A stretch of DNA of 64,000 nucleotides from Streptomyces sp. NBC_01317 (GTDB lineage Bacteria; Actinomycetota; Actinomycetes; Streptomycetales; Streptomycetaceae): NCBI RefSeq assembly GCF_035961655.1, contig NZ_CP108393.1, positions 4,731,001-4,795,000 of the forward strand, read 5' to 3'. The first letter of the stretch is position 1. Each line of letters starts with the position of its first letter. Under the pieces are notes generated by a model. That model saw only the letters and a list, made by a program, of their open reading frames with translations, had not been told where the DNA came from and ran no database searches. The position numbers and the translations under genes were made by a program. Below are positions 16,746 to 24,612 of this stretch, one piece after another.

Positions 16746-17084
16746 CCCGCCATCGGGGTACGGGGAGACGGGGTACGGGGAGACAGGGTCGGCGGGTCAT
16801 CCCCAGGTCGCCTCGCACCCGGTACTCCGGTACCGCGCCCGGCACTTGATCAGCCCCGTGGTACCGCGTATCCGGCCCCTTCCCCTTCCTAAGGTGAAGG
16901 CAGGGCCGCGGGCGGAAACGCGCCCCAACACGCCTCACCACCAGGGCCTGCCATCGCGTCCGCGATGCGCCCCTGCCCCCGCCGGCGGATCACCGTTCCC
17001 CCCACCCGGGAGTGGAACGACGCCAGAAACACCAGCGACACCGGCCCGATCCGGCCGCGGGGCCTCAAGCGAAAGGGCTGTCCC
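16746..17084. other. intergenic region ahead of the third amidohydrolase
   Basis: About 340 bp with no gene. It starts with an imperfect direct repeat of GGGGTACGGGGAGAC and includes CCTTCCTAAGGTGAAGG near 16883-16899, a short imperfect dyad that could be a promoter-proximal operator. No confident promoter assignment. Confidence 0.4.
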
Positions 17085-18461
17085 ATGTGCGGGATCCATC
17101 GCCGTACACTCCTGAAAAACGCCGGCGCGGGCGCCGCGGCCGCCGGAGCGGCGGTACTGCTGTCCGGCTGCGCCGACGACACCGGCACCAAGGCGGGCAG
17201 CACCACGTCGCCGGGCCGTAAGACCTCCGGGACGACCGCCATCCAGAACGTGCGGATCTTCGACGGCGAGCGGGTCATCACCGCCCGTACGGTCGTCATC
17301 GAGGGCCACAAGATCGTCCAGGTCGGCGGCAAGGCCCCGAGCGGCGCCACTGTCGTCGACGCGTCCGGTGCCACCCTGCTGCCCGGCCTCATCGACGGCC
17401 ACACGCACACCTCGGACGACGGGCTGAAGAACGCGCTGCTCTTCGGTGTGACCACCGAACTGGAGATGCAGGGCGGCGGGCACGACCCCGAGAAGACCGA
17501 CAACAACGACAGCATCGCGGACGTCCGTTCGGCGGGCACCGGGGTCGGGGCGCCCGGCGGCCACCCGTCCGAACTGTTCCCCGAGGGCGGTCCGCCCGGC
17601 GTCCCGCCGGAGGGCGCGGACACCGGGGACGGGTCGGGGCCGCCGCCGGACGAGGGGGTCTCGAACCCGCGGGAGGCGGTCAAGCTGATCCGCCGCGTCG
17701 TCGCGGACGGAGCCGACTACGTGAAGATCATGATCGAGGACGGCTCGGTCCTCGGCGCGGCCGGCCTGCCCGCCCTGAGCAACGACACGATCGTGGCGTC
17801 CGTGGCCGAGGCGCACAGGCTCGGCAAGATGGCCGTGGCCCACGCGCTGACCGTGCAGGCCTTCGAGCAGGCGATCGACGCGAAGATGGACGGCCTGGTC
17901 CACCTCTTCATCGACCGGCCCGCCGACGCGAAGATCGTGCGCAAGGTCGCGGACTCCAAGGTGTTCGTCACCGCGTGCCTGTGCCTCAACAGGTCGATCA
18001 TGGGCGGGACGGGCGCCGATTTCGCCGCCGACAAGCGGGTCAGCTCCCGGCTGAGCAAGGAGTGGCTGGACACCCTGCGCCACGGCAGCCTCAACCACTA
18101 CCCGGAGGGCAACTTCGAGGACGTCCTCGGGAGCGTCCTCGCGCTCCACAAGGCGGGGGTGGACATCCTGGTCGGTACGGACGTCTCGGTGGCCGTGCGC
18201 TACCTCGGCGGACTCGCCCACGGCGCCAGCGTCCACCACGAGTTGCAGCTTCTCGTCCAGGCGGGGCTCACGCCCGTCCAGGCCCTGCGGGCGGCCACGT
18301 CCGTACCGGCCCGCCGCTTCGGCCTCAAGGACCGGGGCCGTATCGCCGAAGGCCTGCGCGCCGACCTCCTCCTGGTCGACGGCGACCCCACCCGCACGAT
18401 CTCCGACAGCCTGTCCATCCGCGAGGTGTGGCGCCGCGGGGCCAGGCAGCCCCGGCGCTGA
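17085..18461 (+). CDS. exported lipoprotein amidohydrolase (third)
   Basis: 458 residues from the ATG at 17085 (GAAAGGG upstream). The N-terminus HRRTLLKNAGAGAAAAGAAVLLSGC combines a twin-arginine-like start with a lipobox (LSGC), so the enzyme is probably exported, perhaps by Tat, and anchored outside. The mature part is an amidohydrolase: HTH in LIDGHTHTSDD, YVKIMIEDGS, VAHAL, VHLF, VGTDVSVA. It is a paralogue of the cytoplasmic enzyme at 14523, with the same GGHPSELFPEG loop carrying a Pro/Gly insertion. One pathway acting on both sides of the membrane is possible. The gene ends at a hairpin shared with the convergent tetR-like gene. Confidence 0.85.
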   Translation: MCGIHRRTLLKNAGAGAAAAGAAVLLSGCADDTGTKAGSTTSPGRKTSGTTAIQNVRIFDGERVITARTVVIEGHKIVQVGGKAPSGATVVDASGATLLPGLIDGHTHTSDDGLKNALLFGVTTELEMQGGGHDPEKTDNNDSIADVRSAGTGVGAPGGHPSELFPEGGPPGVPPEGADTGDGSGPPPDEGVSNPREAVKLIRRVVADGADYVKIMIEDGSVLGAAGLPALSNDTIVASVAEAHRLGKMAVAHALTVQAFEQAIDAKMDGLVHLFIDRPADAKIVRKVADSKVFVTACLCLNRSIMGGTGADFAADKRVSSRLSKEWLDTLRHGSLNHYPEGNFEDVLGSVLALHKAGVDILVGTDVSVAVRYLGGLAHGASVHHELQLLVQAGLTPVQALRAATSVPARRFGLKDRGRIAEGLRADLLLVDGDPTRTISDSLSIREVWRRGARQPRR

Positions 18462-18477
18462 CACCACCGCAGGCTCT

Positions 18478-19089
18478 TCAGCGGCTGGGGACGAGCGTTC
18501 CCCAGCCGCTTTCGAGCAGGTCGAAGGCGCGGACGACGGCCTGGCGGGGGTCTTCGTGGCCACGGGCGGTACGGGGGGCCTCAAGGGCGAAGTGGGCCAG
18601 GGCCGTACAGGCGGGATCGTCCGCGGGCAGGCCGCTCTCCTCCGCGATGACCCGGGCGAGGGCGCCGGTGTGGCGCAGCCACATGGCCTGGACGTAGTCG
18701 CGCAGCGCCGGGGTGGTGTGGACCAGCTCGAAGAACGCGGTGAAACCGGCGTCGCCGTCCACGGCGGCCATGCGGTGGCGCAGCGCGTGGTCGCGCAGCG
18801 CGGCGGGGATCGACCGGCCCGGGGGGCGCTCGCGTACGGCGGCGAGCAGGAGGGCCTCCTGATCGGCGTCCTCGTCGAAGACGAGGGCCTCCTTGACGGG
18901 GAAGTGCTTGAACAGGGTGGTGGTGGACACGTCCGCGGCGTCCGCGATCTCGCGGATGCCGACGTCGTCGTATCCGCGCTCCAGGAACAGGCGCATCGCG
19001 GCGTCACTGATGGACCGGCGCGTGGCGGCCTTCTTGCGCTCGCGGCGCCCGATCGGTGCCGGCGGGGCGGAGGAGTCGGTCGGTGGCAT
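18478..19089 (-). CDS. TetR-family regulator
   Basis: 203 residues from the ATG at 19089, downstream of the operator; the longer frame would begin inside it. HTH: AATRRSISDAAMRLFLERGYDDVGIREIADAADVSTTTLFKHFPVKEALV. The C-terminal ligand domain resembles actinobacterial TetR_C regulators (FELVHTTPALRDYVQAMWLRHTGALARVIAEE). It is divergent from the DHA2 exporter at 19240 with an inverted repeat between, the classic repressor/efflux pair. Its last codons form the stem of the terminator at 18480. Confidence 0.88.
   Translation of the reverse strand: MPPTDSSAPPAPIGRRERKKAATRRSISDAAMRLFLERGYDDVGIREIADAADVSTTTLFKHFPVKEALVFDEDADQEALLLAAVRERPPGRSIPAALRDHALRHRMAAVDGDAGFTAFFELVHTTPALRDYVQAMWLRHTGALARVIAEESGLPADDPACTALAHFALEAPRTARGHEDPRQAVVRAFDLLESGWGTLVPSR
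18480..18510. terminator. bidirectional hairpin inside the tetR 3' end
   Basis: Perfect 12-bp stem AGCGGCTGGGGA with complement and a 7-base loop, followed by TTCG. It lies 18 bp after the amidohydrolase stop and encodes the final residues of the TetR protein (GWGTLVPSR), so a terminator is embedded in coding sequence. Confidence 0.7.
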
Positions 19090-19108
19090 ACCTACGATCC
19101 TATCTCCA

Positions 19109-19144
19109 AAGTGGTGCAACTTCAAAAGTGTATCGGTTGCACTT
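19109..19144. promoter_or_regulatory. TetR-type operator
   Basis: GTGCAAC (19114-19120) and its exact complement GTTGCAC (19136-19142) are separated by 15 bp, with AAGT/ACTT outer repeats extending the symmetry to 19109-19144. The site sits 20 bp from the tetR start and 95 bp before the exporter start, in the AT-richest part of the intergenic space. Confidence 0.7.
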
Positions 19145-19239
19145 ATGGAGTCGGCGTGGTCTTCTGGGGTGGCGGTCGACGGAACACCGTCCCGCTTCCC
19201 CGTCTCTTCTTCCCCTCTGTACGAAAGGGGTGATCAGCC

Positions 19240-20835
19240 ATGTCCACGTCCGCATCCCTCCCTTCCGCATCCGCCGGCCCCTCGGCCGTGCCGAAGAACG
19301 TGCGCTGGGTGATGCTCGGCATCATGCTCGCGATGCTGCTGTCGATGCTCGACAACATGGTCGTCAGCACCGCGATGCCCACGATCGTCGGCCAGCTCGG
19401 CGGCCTGGAGTACATCTCCTGGGTGGTGACCGCGTACACCCTGATCACCGCCATCAGCACCCCGATCTGGGGCAAGTTCGGTGACCTGTTCGGCCGTAAA
19501 TCCGTGTATCTCGCGTCCATCGCCGTGTTCGTCGTCGGGTCCGCCCTGTGCGGGGCGTCGCAGTCCATGGGCGAGCTGATCGCCTTCCGCGTCCTCCAGG
19601 GCGTCGGCGCCGGCGGGATCGGCGCGGGCGCGTTCGCGCTGATCGGCGTGCTCGTACCGCCGCGTGAGCGGGGCACGTACCAGGGCATGACCGCCTCGGT
19701 CATGGCGATCGGCACCATCGGCGGACCGCTGCTGGGCGGGTTCGTCACCGGCCACTTCGACTGGCGGTGGGCCTTCTACATCAACCTGCCGCTCGGCCTG
19801 GTCGCCCTGGTGTGGCTGTGGCTGACGCTGCACGTTCCCGCGCCGCGCGTCAGGGCGAGGATCGACTGGGCGGGCATCGGCCTGCTGACCCTCTCCATCA
19901 CGGCGATCGTCCTGGCCGCCACCTGGGCGGGCAGCACCTACGCGTGGGGCTCCTGGCAGGTGCTGTCGCTCGGCGCCGTCGCCGTGATCGGGCTCGCCGC
20001 CTTCATCTCGGTGGAGAAGCGGGCCGGTGAGCCGCTGCTGCCGCTGACCGTGTTCACCGGGCACCGCAACTACCCGCTGGCGATGGCGCTGACCCTCGCC
20101 GCCGGTGTGGTCATGTTCGGCGCGGGCCTGTACCTGCCGCTGTTCCAGCAGAACGTCCAGGGCGCCTCGGCCACGCACTCCGGGCTGCTGATGCTGCCGA
20201 TGATGATCCCCGTCGTGATCGTCTCGACCGTCGCGGGAAAGGTCATGTCCGCCACCGGCCGCTACAAGATCTTCCCCGTCGTCGGCGCCGCGTTCCTCAC
20301 CGCCGGGCTCGGCCTGCTGTCCACCATGGACACCGGCACCTCACTGCTGCTGACCAGCCTGTACATGATCCTCGTCGGGATCGGCCTGGGCTTCACCCTG
20401 CAGATGGCCGGCACCATCGCGCAGAACAGCGTCTCCCTGCGCGACATGGGCGCCGCGATGAGCTCGTCCAATCTCTTCCGCACCCTGGGCGGGTCCCTCG
20501 GCGTCGCGGTCTTCGGCTCGCTGTTCACCCGCGCCGTCCGGTCCCACCCGCCCACGGGCGGCCGGGACGCCTACCTCACGGCGGTCGCGAACGGCACCAG
20601 CCACATCTTCCTGGCCGGCGCGATCATCTGCGCCCTCGCCTTCGTCGCGTCGCTCTTCGTCATCGAGGTCCCGCTCCAGAAGGCCGGCCCGCCGACGCCC
20701 GCCGCCGAGGCGCCCGCCTCACCCGCGCCCGTCTCATCCGCGCCCGTCTCATCCGCGCCCGTCTCATCCGCGACCGACGGTCAGAGGCCGGCGATGACGT
20801 CGGCCGAGGTCATGGGCAGGGAGAACATGGGGTAG
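19240..20835 (+). CDS. DHA2-family drug exporter (EmrB/QacA type, MFS)
   Basis: 531 residues, 14 predicted TM helices. Motif A GKFGDLFGRKSVYL follows TM2, motif C-like GTIGGPLLGGFVTG is in TM5, and LDNMVVSTAMPTIVGQL lies in TM1, all typical for proton-driven drug antiporters. AAAGGGG precedes the ATG. After the last helix comes a Pro/Ala/Ser tail with a 15-bp DNA repeat coding for SSAPV three times. The 3' end overlaps the convergent isochorismatase gene by 55 bp. Control by the divergent TetR is likely. Substrate unknown. Confidence 0.9.
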   Translation: MSTSASLPSASAGPSAVPKNVRWVMLGIMLAMLLSMLDNMVVSTAMPTIVGQLGGLEYISWVVTAYTLITAISTPIWGKFGDLFGRKSVYLASIAVFVVGSALCGASQSMGELIAFRVLQGVGAGGIGAGAFALIGVLVPPRERGTYQGMTASVMAIGTIGGPLLGGFVTGHFDWRWAFYINLPLGLVALVWLWLTLHVPAPRVRARIDWAGIGLLTLSITAIVLAATWAGSTYAWGSWQVLSLGAVAVIGLAAFISVEKRAGEPLLPLTVFTGHRNYPLAMALTLAAGVVMFGAGLYLPLFQQNVQGASATHSGLLMLPMMIPVVIVSTVAGKVMSATGRYKIFPVVGAAFLTAGLGLLSTMDTGTSLLLTSLYMILVGIGLGFTLQMAGTIAQNSVSLRDMGAAMSSSNLFRTLGGSLGVAVFGSLFTRAVRSHPPTGGRDAYLTAVANGTSHIFLAGAIICALAFVASLFVIEVPLQKAGPPTPAAEAPASPAPVSSAPVSSAPVSSATDGQRPAMTSAEVMGRENMG

Positions 20836-21395
20836 TCGTACGTGATCGCGTTGTCGTGCTCCTCCTGTGAGGTGGCGGCAACGCAGTCCGGCACCGTGAT
20901 GACCCGGTAGCCGTTCTCGTACCCGGTGCGCATCGTCGACTCGACACAGCAGTTGGTGAGGAAGCCTCCCAGGATGATCGTGTCGATCCCCTTGTTCCGC
21001 AGTATGAAGTCGAGGTTCGTACTCGCGAAGGTGTCGAGGCCGCGCTTGCCCTCGATCACGATGTCCCCGTCGGCCGGGGCGAGATCGTCCACGATCGCGG
21101 CGCCCCAACTGCCCTTGACGAACGCCGACCCGTCCACGACCCCCTTGAGGATGCCGTACGGGTGCCGGGACAGTTCGCCGTAGCCGGGCGCGAAGGTGAT
21201 GGGCGCGTGCATGACGGTGACGCCGGCGGCCCGCGCGGCTCCGGCCAGAGCCACGGTGTTCGCGAGCATCCCGGTCTTCGCCATCACCCCGGCCACGGCC
21301 CCGTTGAGCACCCCGCCCTCGCTGGTGAAGTCGTTCTGGTACTCGATCAGGACGAGCGCGGTCTTCGCCGGGTCAAGGCGGAAAGTCTCGGACAT
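20781..21395 (-). CDS. isochorismatase-family cysteine hydrolase
   Basis: 204 residues, ATG with GGAG upstream. The fold is clear, with catalytic Cys C150 in LTNCCVEST and Lys K117 in VIEGKRGLDTF. The usual catalytic Asp of the VIDMQNDF motif is replaced by Glu (E18 in LIEYQNDFT), a variant seen in a subgroup of these hydrolases. Members cleave isochorismate, nicotinamide, N-carbamoyl compounds or related amides. Substrate unknown. It is divergent from the second TetR gene and shares its operator region, so co-regulation with the FAD monooxygenase is plausible. Confidence 0.85.
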   Translation of the reverse strand: MSETFRLDPAKTALVLIEYQNDFTSEGGVLNGAVAGVMAKTGMLANTVALAGAARAAGVTVMHAPITFAPGYGELSRHPYGILKGVVDGSAFVKGSWGAAIVDDLAPADGDIVIEGKRGLDTFASTNLDFILRNKGIDTIILGGFLTNCCVESTMRTGYENGYRVITVPDCVAATSQEEHDNAITYDYPMFSLPMTSADVIAGL

Positions 21396-21486
21396 GACGG
21401 CTCCTCGGTGAGCTGGGACATATCAGCGGCACGAACAGCCTGCCCGACAAGGGGACCAATCAGTCCGAGGCGGGCTTGGCACAGCG

Positions 21487-21515
21487 ACGAACTTGTTCGT
21501 GACGAACATGTTCGT
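21487..21515. promoter_or_regulatory. double palindromic TetR operator
   Basis: ACGAACTTGTTCGT (21487-21500, one central mismatch) and the perfect palindrome ACGAACATGTTCGT (21502-21515) stand one base apart, 12 bp before the tetR start at 21528 and 91 bp from the isochorismatase start. Repression of both directions by the TetR protein at 21528 is the expected arrangement. Confidence 0.85.
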
Positions 21516-21527
21516 TAGGGTCGGGGT

Positions 21528-22238
21528 GTGACTTCACGCGAATCCGTGCCCCGTAGCCGTCGTGAGCGGCCCGCCAAGGCCGCTCTTACCTATGACGGGA
21601 TCGTCGCCGCCGCCGTCGGGCTCATGCGGGCCGAGGGGCTTCAGCGCGTCACCATGCGGCGGCTGGCTCAGGAGCTCGATACCGGGGCCGCTTCGCTGTA
21701 CGTGTACGTGGCCAACACCGCCGAGCTTCATGCGGCGATCTTGGAGGAGTTGCTGGGGGGCGTTGACCTGGGGCCGGTCGGTAGTGGTGGTGAGGGTGAG
21801 GGGTGGTGTGATCGGCTCGTTTCCGTGCTCGGGTCGTACACGCGGGTTCTGTTCGAGCACCCCAGCCTCGCCCGCTCCGCCCTGGTGGCGCGGCCCTCCG
21901 GGCCCCACTACCTCGCCCTCGTCGAGGCGATCCTCGCCCTCCTGCACGAGGGGGAGGTGCCCGACGCGCAGGCCGCCTGGGGTGTGGACGTGTTGTTGCA
22001 GGTCGCCACCGCGACCGCCGCCGAGCAGTCCACCCGGGGCCGGGCCGCCGACGCGGAGGTCGAGCACGACAAGCTCGTCGCCGCGCTGCGTGACGTCAGT
22101 GCCGTCACCCATCCACGGATCGCCGCCCTCGGCACCGCGCTGCTCTCCGGCTCCCACGAGCAGCGCCTGGCGTGGATATTCCGCATGGTCATCAACGGGG
22201 CCAGGAACACCCCGGTCACCACGGAGGCATCAGCATGA
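21528..22238 (+). CDS. TetR-family regulator with Tet-repressor-like C-domain
   Basis: 236 residues from a GTG. Basic N-terminus PRSRRERPAKAALT, then HTH YDGIVAAAVGLMRAEGLQRVTMRRLAQELDTGAASLYVYVANTAELHAAILEELL. The GAASLYVYV recognition helix and length match the TetR_C group that includes tetracycline repressors. It overlaps the FAD monooxygenase by ATGA, so the two form an operon. The tandem palindromes just upstream suggest autorepression. The ligand is probably the substrate of the monooxygenase or of the divergent hydrolase. Confidence 0.88.
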   Translation: MTSRESVPRSRRERPAKAALTYDGIVAAAVGLMRAEGLQRVTMRRLAQELDTGAASLYVYVANTAELHAAILEELLGGVDLGPVGSGGEGEGWCDRLVSVLGSYTRVLFEHPSLARSALVARPSGPHYLALVEAILALLHEGEVPDAQAAWGVDVLLQVATATAAEQSTRGRAADAEVEHDKLVAALRDVSAVTHPRIAALGTALLSGSHEQRLAWIFRMVINGARNTPVTTEASA

Positions 22239-23425
22239 GTACGAGTACGGGTACGAGCACGAGTACGCATTACCCCATCGCGATCGTCGGCGCCGGCCTC
22301 GGCGGTCTCACCCTCGCCCGCGTCCTGCACGTGAACGGCGTCGACGCGGCCGTCTTCGACCTGGAGCCCGACCGGTTCGCCCGTACCCAGGGCGGCATGC
22401 TCGACATCCACGTCGAGTCCGGGCAGGCAGCCCTGCGCGCCGCCGAGTTGTACGAGGGGTTCCTGGCCCGGGTCCACCCCGGTGGCGAGACCCTGCGCGT
22501 CTTCGACCGGCACGCCCGGCTCGTACTGGAGGAGAAGGACGACGGCGAGGGCAGCCGTCCCGAGGTCGACCGCGGTGACCTGCGCGACCTCCTGCTCGAC
22601 TCGCTCCCCGAGGGGACCGTGCGCTGGGGCGCCAAGGTCACCGGCGCCCGGCCGCTCGGCTCCGGGCAGCACTCCGGGCGCCACGAGGTCACCCTCGCCG
22701 ACGGCACCACCTTCACCACCGGCCTCCTCATCAGGGCCGACGGCGCCTGGTCCCGTATCCGCCCGCTGCTCTCCGACGCCCGCCCCGCCTACACCGGCAT
22801 CTCCTTCGTCGAGCTGGACCTCCTCGACGCCGACACCCGCCACCCCGAGAGCGCCCGGCTCGTCGGCGCCGGCATGTGCTTCGCCCTCGGCGACAACCGG
22901 GGGTTCCTCGCCCACCGCGAAACCGACGGCAGCCTCCACATCTACGTCGCCCTGCGCGCCGCCGAGGACGTGCTGTCCACGATCGACTTCACCGACGCGG
23001 ACGCGGCCAAGGCCGGCGTACTGGAGCACTTCGAGGGCTGGGACCCGGCTCTGCGGCGGCTGGTCACCGACGCCGACACCCCGCTGGTGCCCCGGCTCAT
23101 CCACGCGCTGCCCGTCGCACACCACTGGAAGCGCACTCCGGGCGTCACCCTGCTCGGCGACGCCGCCCACCTGATGTCCCCCTTCGCCGGGGAAGGCGCC
23201 AACCTCGCGATGATCGACGGCGCGGACCTGGGGCGGGCGCTCGCCGCGCACCCGGGGGACGTGGAGGCAGCGCTGGCCGCCTACGAGGCCTCCCTCTTCC
23301 CGCGCGGCGAAAGCACCGCCCGCGAATCCGCGACGAGCCTGGACACGATGTTCGACGACCGGGCGCCGCAGCCGATCGTCGACATGTTCGTCGCCTTCGC
23401 GTCGCCTTCGCCGCGCGGTGAGTGA
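22235..23425 (+). CDS. FAD-dependent monooxygenase (TetX-like group)
   Basis: 396 residues from the ATG that overlaps the tetR stop (GGAGG upstream). The Rossmann fingerprint is IVGAGLGGLTLARVL (residues 17-31), the DG motif RADGAWSRIRP lies mid-protein, and GDAAHLMSPFAGEGANLAMIDG is the second FAD motif. GGMLDIHVESGQAAL and the overall layout resemble flavin monooxygenases that hydroxylate aromatic polyketides, including the tetracycline-inactivating TetX group. An N-terminal run of Ser-Thr-Gly (repeated AGTACG) precedes the domain. A detoxifying role together with its repressor is plausible; the substrate cannot be read. Confidence 0.85.
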   Translation: MSTSTGTSTSTHYPIAIVGAGLGGLTLARVLHVNGVDAAVFDLEPDRFARTQGGMLDIHVESGQAALRAAELYEGFLARVHPGGETLRVFDRHARLVLEEKDDGEGSRPEVDRGDLRDLLLDSLPEGTVRWGAKVTGARPLGSGQHSGRHEVTLADGTTFTTGLLIRADGAWSRIRPLLSDARPAYTGISFVELDLLDADTRHPESARLVGAGMCFALGDNRGFLAHRETDGSLHIYVALRAAEDVLSTIDFTDADAAKAGVLEHFEGWDPALRRLVTDADTPLVPRLIHALPVAHHWKRTPGVTLLGDAAHLMSPFAGEGANLAMIDGADLGRALAAHPGDVEAALAAYEASLFPRGESTARESATSLDTMFDDRAPQPIVDMFVAFASPSPRGE

Positions 23426-23628
23426 ACGCGTCGCCGTGTGCGCTCCAGCGGGTGGGCGTGCGGGTGGGCATTCGGGTGGTCATCAGCGGCTTCGGCCGGG
23501 TGACCGGGGTGCCGGGCCCCCCGGCAGTGCCACGATGGGCGACCGCGCCGCCCGTCGTCGGCCGTGAGGCCGTGAGGCCGGGACCGGGCGGATCTTCCGG
23601 GCTGGACCGACCAGAGGACTGATCCACC

Positions 23629-24501
23629 ATGCGTGTCTTGGTCGCGGGTGCCACCGGTGCGGTGGGCCGACTCCTCGTACCCCTTCTGCTGGACGCCGGA
23701 CACCAGGTCACCGGCGTCTCCCGCACCCTCGCGGGCACCGAGCGGGTACGGCGGCAGGGCGCGTCGGCGGTCCAGGCCGACGCCCTCGACCCCGGCGGTC
23801 TGCGGCAGGCGGTGACCGCCGCCGCGCCCGACGCGGTGATCAACCAGCTCACCGACCTGGCGGACGCCGACGGCGCGGCGACCGACCGGCTGCGCCGGGA
23901 AGGCATGCGCAATCTGGTGGACGCGGCCCACGACGCCGACGTGCACCGGATCGTCGTCCACTCGCTCGCCTGGGTGTACGCGCCCGGGGACAAGCCGGCC
24001 GACGAGACCGTACCGCTCGACCTCGGAGCGGCGGAGCCGCGAGGCGCGATGGTGGACGGGGTACGGGTGCTGGAGGAGACGGCGGCCGAGATCGACACCG
24101 CGGTGCTGCTGCGGTACGGCGTCCTGTACGGACCCGGCACCTGGTACGAGCCGGGCGGCGCCGTGTCCGCGGCCCTCGGTGGTGACCGGGAGGCGCGTTT
24201 CCTCGGGAACATCGAGGCGGACCTCTCGGTGAGTTCGTTCGTCCACGTCGCCGACGCCGCGCGGGCCGCCGTCGACGCCCTCAACTGGCCCTCCGGCCCG
24301 GTGAACATCGTGGACGACGAGCCGGCGCGGGGCCGCGCGTGGCTGCCGGTCCTGGCCGCCGCGCTCGGGCGGCCGGCGCCAGGGCCCGTATCGGGACAGC
24401 AGAGTTGGGCGCGGGGCGCGTCCAACGAGCTGGCACGCTCGCGGGGTTGGGAACCCGAGTACGCGTCCTGGCGGTCGGGTTTCGCGGCGCAGGACGCCTG
24501 A
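23629..24501 (+). CDS. NAD(P)-dependent epimerase/dehydratase-like (extended SDR)
   Basis: 290 residues. MRVLVAGATGAVGRLLVPLLL is the GxxGxxG dinucleotide-binding start. HSLAWVYAPGDKPADETVPL and LLRYGVLYGPGTWY follow the atypical extended-SDR pattern. The catalytic YxxxK is not obvious, so it may be a binding protein or atypical reductase. It stands alone, 203 bp after the monooxygenase with no ribosome site of note (GAGGACTGATCC), and ends at a strong terminator. Confidence 0.82.
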   Translation: MRVLVAGATGAVGRLLVPLLLDAGHQVTGVSRTLAGTERVRRQGASAVQADALDPGGLRQAVTAAAPDAVINQLTDLADADGAATDRLRREGMRNLVDAAHDADVHRIVVHSLAWVYAPGDKPADETVPLDLGAAEPRGAMVDGVRVLEETAAEIDTAVLLRYGVLYGPGTWYEPGGAVSAALGGDREARFLGNIEADLSVSSFVHVADAARAAVDALNWPSGPVNIVDDEPARGRAWLPVLAAALGRPAPGPVSGQQSWARGASNELARSRGWEPEYASWRSGFAAQDA

Positions 24502-24525
24502 CGGTTCGTCAGACAGTACGAACAC

Positions 24526-24560
24526 CGAGGGGTGCGGCGGATCATCCGCCGCACCCCTCG
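24526..24560. terminator. bidirectional terminator
   Basis: A near-continuous 35-base palindrome with 17-bp arms (CGAGGGGTGCGGCGGAT and complement around one base) lies between the convergent SDR and cell-wall-protein genes. Confidence 0.85.
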
Positions 24561-24612
24561 TCACGCCGCGGTGTCACGCGTGAGCGTCACGTGTTCTTCC
24601 GGGACGCTGCCG

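Noticed and set aside
12007..24501. Secondary-metabolite biosynthetic cluster
   Set aside because: No polyketide, peptide or terpene synthase core; only hydrolases, regulators, an exporter and a monooxygenase.
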